Part shown: positions 5,281 through 9,027 of the stretch, piece by piece
How the letters are laid out: the number at the start of each line of letters is the position of its first letter
Numbering within the stretch: the first letter of the stretch is position 1
Assembly (NCBI GenBank): GCA_031266495.1
Contig: JAISAX010000078.1
Coordinates: forward strand, 1-9,027
Length of the DNA stretch: 9,027 bases
Source: Opitutaceae bacterium
GTDB lineage: Bacteria; Verrucomicrobiota; Verrucomicrobiae; Opitutales; Opitutaceae
Reading direction: 5' to 3'
The notes under the pieces: model-generated
Told to the model about the DNA's origin: nothing
Seen by the model: the letters and a program-made list of their open reading frames with translations, nothing else
Database searches by the model: none
Translations under genes and position numbers: made by a program

Positions 5281-6065
5281 AAACCCGAAACGGCACAACA
5301 CCGGCAAGCCCCGGCCCCGGCAGCAGCCTCGGCAACAGCAACAGCGACGGCAACGACGACGGCACCGCGTCCGGCAACGGAAAGCGCCCGGCCCGCCGCG
5401 CGCGCGATGCCCTGGCCGGAGCGACCGGCCACCTCGCCACGCTCGCGCTCATCCTGTATCCGGTATTCGTTTACGCCGGTCTGACCATGTGGGGCATCGG
5501 CGTCACCGCGCCGGTCCTGCTCGCCGCTTTTGCCGTCCGCCTCGCCGTCGCCCGCCGCCGCCGCAGCAGCAGCAGCCGGAGCCGCCGCCCGACCACGCCC
5601 GCGCTCTTCCGCGCCACCCTCGCCATCGCCGCGACCGGAGCCACCCTTGTCACCCTCTCGTGGATACTCCGGCGCGCGGACCTGCTCCTCTGGTATCCCG
5701 TTGCCGTGAGCCTCGTCCTCCTGACGATCTTCGCCTGGACGCTCCACCGGCCCCCCTGCATCGTGGCGCGCCTCGCCCGCCTCACCCGCCCCTCCCGCCC
5801 GGACCTCCCGCCCGAAGCCCTCGCCTACACCATCAACGTCACCCGCATCTGGTGCGTGTTTTTCGTATTCAACGCGACAGTCGCCACCGCCACCTGCCTG
5901 CGCGGCGACGTGCGCCTCTGGACGCTCTACAACGGCGCCATCAGCTACGTTCTCATGGGGACGCTCTTCGCCGCCGAATGGCACATCCGCCGACGCATCC
6001 TGCAACGCCGCCGCGGCCAACCCGTCGCCCCTCCCCCTCCCCCCCCCCCCCGCACACCGTATTGA
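5277..6065 (+). CDS. COG4648-type multi-pass inner membrane protein of the APE cluster
   Basis: Integral membrane protein of about 262 residues with roughly five or six hydrophobic segments (about 51-71, 74-92, 108-131, 135-156, 190-208, 216-235). The second half carries the family signature I recognise for COG4648 proteins beside aryl polyene ligases: FAWTL..PPCIVARLARL, LPPEALAYTINVTRIWCVFFVFN, and WTLYNGAISYVLMGTLFAAEW. Its biochemical role is unknown; a position next to ACPs and ligase suggests membrane anchoring or handover of polyene intermediates. The start is uncertain: TTG at 5277 overlaps the ACP2 stop, and no in-frame ATG occurs before the first membrane segment (the first is Met71). 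The N-terminal 35 residues are Gly/Ser/Asn/Asp-rich low complexity. A C13 run (6039-6051) encodes a Pro stretch just before the stop; slippage there would change only the last few residues, since both other frames stop by 6076. Confidence 0.85.
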   Translation: MKTRNGTTPASPGPGSSLGNSNSDGNDDGTASGNGKRPARRARDALAGATGHLATLALILYPVFVYAGLTMWGIGVTAPVLLAAFAVRLAVARRRRSSSSRSRRPTTPALFRATLAIAATGATLVTLSWILRRADLLLWYPVAVSLVLLTIFAWTLHRPPCIVARLARLTRPSRPDLPPEALAYTINVTRIWCVFFVFNATVATATCLRGDVRLWTLYNGAISYVLMGTLFAAEWHIRRRILQRRRGQPVAPPPPPPPRTPY

Positions 6066-6072
6066 CTGACCC

Positions 6073-7947
6073 ATGACACCCGCGCCGCTCCGGTTTTCCG
6101 ACATCCTCTCCGTCGCCCGCGACGGCGGCACCCGCGTCGCCTGGACGCCCGCCGCCGGCGGACAGCCGCCCGCATACACCACCCTCGCGCAACTCCGTGC
6201 CCACGCCGCCCGCTGCGCCGCGCTCTTCCAACGCCGCCCGGAAAACCGCTGGGCGCTCTGCTTCGAGGACGCCTGCCTGATGGCGGCGGCGTTCCTTGCC
6301 GCGCTCCACACCGGCAAAGCCATCGTCCTGCCCGGCAACATACGCGAAGCCGTCCTCGCCGAACAAAGCCCCGCGTTCGACGCCCTCGTATCGGATTTTC
6401 CCCTGCGAATACCGGGCCGCCTGTGCGCGGACATCCGCGAACTGCCCGAGCCCGAACCCCCCGCCGCATACGCCGGCCACCCCGCGGCCCCCGCGACGTG
6501 CCCGGGCGTGACATTCCACACCTCCGGCTCGACCGGACAACCCAAACCCGTCCACAAAACCATCACCGCGCTGCAAACCGAGAACGACATTCAATGCGCG
6601 CGCTGGGGCGCGCCGCTGACCGGCGCGAACATCGCCGGCACCACCTCGCACCAGCACCTTTACGGCTTTCAATTCCGCGTGCTGCTGCCCCTCACGCTCG
6701 GCGCGCCCTTCAACGCCCGCCTCATCGAATACCACGAACAACTCCTTGCCGCCGCGCCCCGCCCCATAGCGCTCGTCACCAGCCCCGCCTTCCTCAAGCG
6801 CCTCGACCCCGCGCTGCCCGCGCTGACAAGCGCCACCACGCGCCACATCCTCTCCGCCGGCGGCCACCTCGCCCCCCCCGAAGCCGACCTCTGCGCACAA
6901 ACACTCGGACGCGCCCCGCTCGAAATCCTTGGCAGCACCGAGGCCGGCGCCATCGCCTGGCGCGACGACGCAGCCGAACGCCTTCTCTGGACACCGCTGC
7001 CCGGCGTCAGGATTTTTCACGACGCGACCGACGGACGCCTCTCCTTACAATCGCCCTTCCTGCCCGCGGGCGAAACGCTCGTCACCGACGACGCCATCCG
7101 CCCCGCCACGTTCGACGAGCGCGGCGGCGTCGCGAAATTCGAACTCCTCGGTCGCCTCGACCGCATCCTCAAGATCGAGGAAAAGCGCATCTCGCTGCCC
7201 GAAATCGAGCAACGCCTCCTCACGCTCGACCTCGTTACCGATGCCGCCGTCGTCCCGCTCCCGTCCCCCTCCTCCCCCCCCGCCGCTGCCCCCGTGCCGC
7301 GAACCCGCCTGCAACTCGGCACGGTGCTCGCGCTCAACGAACGCGGCCAGGCCCTCTACGCACGACTCGGGCACGGCGCATTTTTGTTGGAACTGCGGCG
7401 CCGCCTGCGCGGCTGGCTCGAACCCGTTGCCCTCCCCCGCCGCCTGCGCGTGGTCGAAGTCATCCCCGTGACCACGCAAGGCAAACGCCCCGCCGCGCTC
7501 CTCGAACCGCTGTTTTCCCCCTCCACGAACAACCCCGCCGACTCTCCCGCCCTTGCGACCGCACCCGCACCCGCGCCCGCAGCCGATCCCGCGGTCGCCA
7601 CGCAAGAAATTGACATCAAAATCCCGCTCACTGCGGACAACCTCTGGTTTCGCGGACATTTTACGCGCCGCCCGCTCCTGCCCGGCGTGGCCCAACTCCA
7701 CTGGGTGCTACAACACGCCGCCCGCGCCTTCGGCACCGGCGACCGCCAGTTCCACATTGATACGATAAAATTTTGCCGCCCCGTATTGCCCGGCGAAACC
7801 CTCCACCTGCACCTCCGCTGGACGCCCGCCCGCCACCGCCTCGAATTCACCAGTACCATCCACCCCGGCAACGCACCCGCCGGCAACGGACGCCTCACCC
7901 TGCGCCCGCCGGCGTCCGGAAAACCCGATACAGACCGGCGCCCATGA
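6073..7947 (+). CDS. AMP-ligase fused to hot-dog 3-hydroxyacyl-ACP dehydratase (ApeH-ApeI-like fusion)
   Basis: Bifunctional protein of 624 residues. Residues 1-480 form an ANL ligase: P-loop TSGSTGQPK (150-158), GTTSHQH (189-195), LEILGSTEAGA (283-293), VTDD (337-340), LGRLDRILKIEEKR (359-372) and A10 TTQGK with Lys471. A Pro/Ala linker (about 482-508) leads to a hot-dog domain at about 511-612 with FRGHF (His529), LLPGVAQLHWVLQ (535-547) and FCRPVLPGE (567-575), the pattern of ApeI/FabA-FabZ-like dehydratases. The ligase would load the aryl starter on ACP, and the hot-dog domain would dehydrate 3-hydroxyacyl-ACP during polyene growth. In proteobacterial clusters these are, as far as I recall, separate adjacent genes, so this is a fusion. 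The ATG at 6073 lies 7 bp after the membrane gene stop, and the TGA (7945-7947) overlaps the next ATG. The acidic catalytic partner of His529 is not obvious by eye, so dehydratase activity is probable, not certain. Confidence 0.92.
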   Translation: MTPAPLRFSDILSVARDGGTRVAWTPAAGGQPPAYTTLAQLRAHAARCAALFQRRPENRWALCFEDACLMAAAFLAALHTGKAIVLPGNIREAVLAEQSPAFDALVSDFPLRIPGRLCADIRELPEPEPPAAYAGHPAAPATCPGVTFHTSGSTGQPKPVHKTITALQTENDIQCARWGAPLTGANIAGTTSHQHLYGFQFRVLLPLTLGAPFNARLIEYHEQLLAAAPRPIALVTSPAFLKRLDPALPALTSATTRHILSAGGHLAPPEADLCAQTLGRAPLEILGSTEAGAIAWRDDAAERLLWTPLPGVRIFHDATDGRLSLQSPFLPAGETLVTDDAIRPATFDERGGVAKFELLGRLDRILKIEEKRISLPEIEQRLLTLDLVTDAAVVPLPSPSSPPAAAPVPRTRLQLGTVLALNERGQALYARLGHGAFLLELRRRLRGWLEPVALPRRLRVVEVIPVTTQGKRPAALLEPLFSPSTNNPADSPALATAPAPAPAADPAVATQEIDIKIPLTADNLWFRGHFTRRPLLPGVAQLHWVLQHAARAFGTGDRQFHIDTIKFCRPVLPGETLHLHLRWTPARHRLEFTSTIHPGNAPAGNGRLTLRPPASGKPDTDRRP

Positions 7948-9027
7948 CCACCGCCCGGCACAACGCCTGCATCATCATCCCCTGTTACAACCACGGGGCG
8001 ACCATGCCCGCGCTCCTCGGGCAACTGGCCCCGCTCGCGCTCCCCGTCATCATCGTGAACGACGGCAGCGACGCCCCCACCACGCAAACCCTCCGTCACC
8101 TCGCCACCACCCCTCCGCACCCCCTGGACATCACCCTCCTCGAACACCCGGCCAACCAGGGCAAAGGCGCGGCCACCACGACCGCCCTCCGCGAAGCCCG
8201 CCGCCACGGCATCACTCACGCCCTGCAAATCGACGCCGACGGACAACACGACACCTCCGCCCTCCCCGCCCTCCTCGCCACCTCCCGCGAGCACCCGGAA
8301 GCCCTCGTCTCCGGGCACCCCCGCTACGACGCCACCATCTCCCTCACCCGCAAACTCGCCCGCCACATCACCCACGCCTGGGTCCGACTGGAAACCCTGT
8401 CCTGCCAGATCAAGGACAGCATGTGCGGCCTCCGCGTGTATCCGGTTACCCCCACACTCGCGCTCCTTGAAAAACCGCGCCCGCGCATCGGACGCCGCAT
8501 GGATTTCGACATCGAAATCATGGTCCGCCACTACTGGGCCGGCCACCCCGTCCACTTCGTTCCCGTCCGCGTCACCTACCCCCCGGACGGCATCTCGCAC
8601 TTCCGCCCCCTCCGCGACAACCTCCGCATCACCTGGATGCACACCCGCCTCTTTCTCGGCATGCTCCCCCGCGCCCCCCGCCTCCTTGCGCGCCACCTTT
8701 CAAAAAAAAAACCGAACCGCCCCCTCCCCCCCCCCACACACTGGGCAAACATCCCCGAAAAACGCGGCCTGCGGGGGATGCGCCTCCTCTTTCACGTGGA
8801 CCGCATATTCGGGTACAAACCATTCGCCCGCCGCCTCCTGCACCCCGTCATATTCCCATACTGGCTGACCAGCCCCCGCCAGCGCCGCACCTCGCGCGAC
8901 TGGCTCCGCCGCATCCGCGACCACGCCACCGCCCCCCACCGGGCGGGCGCCGCCCCGCCCCCCCCCCCCCCCCCCGCCCCCCCCCGCCGGCGGCGGGGGG
9001 GCCCCCCCGGCGCCCACACCCGCCCCG
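7944..9027 (+). CDS. Family 2 glycosyltransferase fused to lauroyl-type acyltransferase (ApeJ-like, 3' partial)
   Basis: An open frame of 361 codons runs from ATG 7944, which overlaps the preceding TGA as ATGA, to the window edge without a stop. Residues 5-225 are a GT2/dolichol-phosphate-mannose-synthase-like domain: IIIPCYNHG (10-18), IIVNDGS (36-42), NQGKGAA (71-77) and the metal/nucleotide motif DADGQHD (97-103), then SMCGLRVY and RRMDFDIEI. After a linker encoded by A10 and C10 runs (residues 252-264), HWANIPEKRGLRGMRLLF (266-283), GYKPFARRLLHPV and YWLTSPRQRRTSRDWL (306-321) match the N-terminus of LpxL/HtrB-like acyltransferases. The catalytic HxxxxD would lie beyond the window. I recall this GT-acyltransferase fusion as a normal part of aryl polyene clusters, where it probably attaches the polyene to its lipid or sugar scaffold. 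Codons from about 327 become Pro/Arg low complexity encoded by C18, C9 and G7 runs, so the reading frame near the edge is the least secure part. Confidence 0.9.
   Translation, partial: MTTARHNACIIIPCYNHGATMPALLGQLAPLALPVIIVNDGSDAPTTQTLRHLATTPPHPLDITLLEHPANQGKGAATTTALREARRHGITHALQIDADGQHDTSALPALLATSREHPEALVSGHPRYDATISLTRKLARHITHAWVRLETLSCQIKDSMCGLRVYPVTPTLALLEKPRPRIGRRMDFDIEIMVRHYWAGHPVHFVPVRVTYPPDGISHFRPLRDNLRITWMHTRLFLGMLPRAPRLLARHLSKKKPNRPLPPPTHWANIPEKRGLRGMRLLFHVDRIFGYKPFARRLLHPVIFPYWLTSPRQRRTSRDWLRRIRDHATAPHRAGAAPPPPPPPAPPRRRRGGPPGAHTRP
8702..8735 (+). repeat. A10 and C10 runs in the linker between glycosyltransferase and acyltransferase domains
   Basis: Ten A (8702-8711) and ten C (8726-8735) lie 14 bp apart and encode the interdomain SKKKPNRPLPPP. 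Loss of one base in either run would shift to a frame that stops at 8866-8868, giving the glycosyltransferase alone without an acyltransferase. The position is therefore suited to slippage-based switching, though chance runs in C-rich linker DNA are also possible. Confidence 0.8.
8958..8985 (+). repeat. C18-G-C9 homopolymer run at the window edge
   Basis: Eighteen C, one G and nine C lie within the open frame of the acyltransferase fusion, followed by GCCGGCGGCGGGGGGGC. They encode a polyproline then poly-arginine/glycine stretch that is not typical of this part of the acyltransferase family. The run may be a true variable tract or a sequencing/assembly weak spot. Confidence 0.75.

Noticed and set aside
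5121..6590. 489-residue minus-strand ORF opposite the membrane protein and ligase genes
   Set aside because: It is antisense to clear ACP, membrane and ligase motifs, low in complexity and without recognisable domains.

Overview
The window is a high-GC, all-plus-strand stretch of a bacterial aryl polyene (APE) pigment gene cluster. APEs are flexirubin-like aryl-polyene lipids of the outer membrane, made by a type II polyketide/fatty-acid-like pathway. The likely host is a Verrucomicrobiota bacterium, plausibly Opitutaceae. The reasons are the APE gene set, a PEP-CTERM surface protein, and short GC hairpin repeats whose reverse strand reads as GWKPVP...GRDARAT, a string I recall as common in verrucomicrobial and planctomycete genomes. 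The host is inferred, not proven.

Layout. Positions 1-1185 hold the 3' part of a stand-alone AMP-ligase (ApeH-like). An alternating purine/pyrimidine tract follows, then a ketosynthase at 1224-2486 (ApeO-like). Positions 2487-3200 are a repeat-rich spacer containing five GC palindromes spaced exactly 42 bp apart. Positions 3201-4271 encode a PEP-CTERM protein with FG-GAP-like repeats that looks foreign to the pigment pathway. Positions 4272-4665 are a second repeat-rich spacer, with GC hairpin repeats, a C17 run and an ATTCYTG heptamer array. The pathway then resumes as a tight operon: two acyl carrier proteins (4666-4947, 5005-5280), a COG4648-type membrane protein (5277-6065), an AMP-ligase fused to a hot-dog dehydratase (6073-7947, ApeH+ApeI in one chain), and a glycosyltransferase fused to a lysophospholipid-type acyltransferase (7944 to the window edge, ApeJ-like, incomplete).

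How the genes work together (family knowledge plus inference). The ligases would activate an aryl starter such as 4-hydroxybenzoate and load it on an ACP. The ketosynthase extends it with malonyl units, with a ketoreductase outside the window, and the hot-dog domain dehydrates the hydroxyacyl-ACP. The GT/acyltransferase and the membrane protein probably serve later lipid assembly at the membrane.

Main points of interest: the exactly phased 42-bp palindrome array, the duplicated ligase with a 39-bp identical tract, the ligase-dehydratase fusion, a PEP-CTERM gene lodged between repeat blocks inside the cluster, long C-tracts always on the coding strand, homopolymer runs between the two domains of the last gene, and the absence of Shine-Dalgarno sequences.
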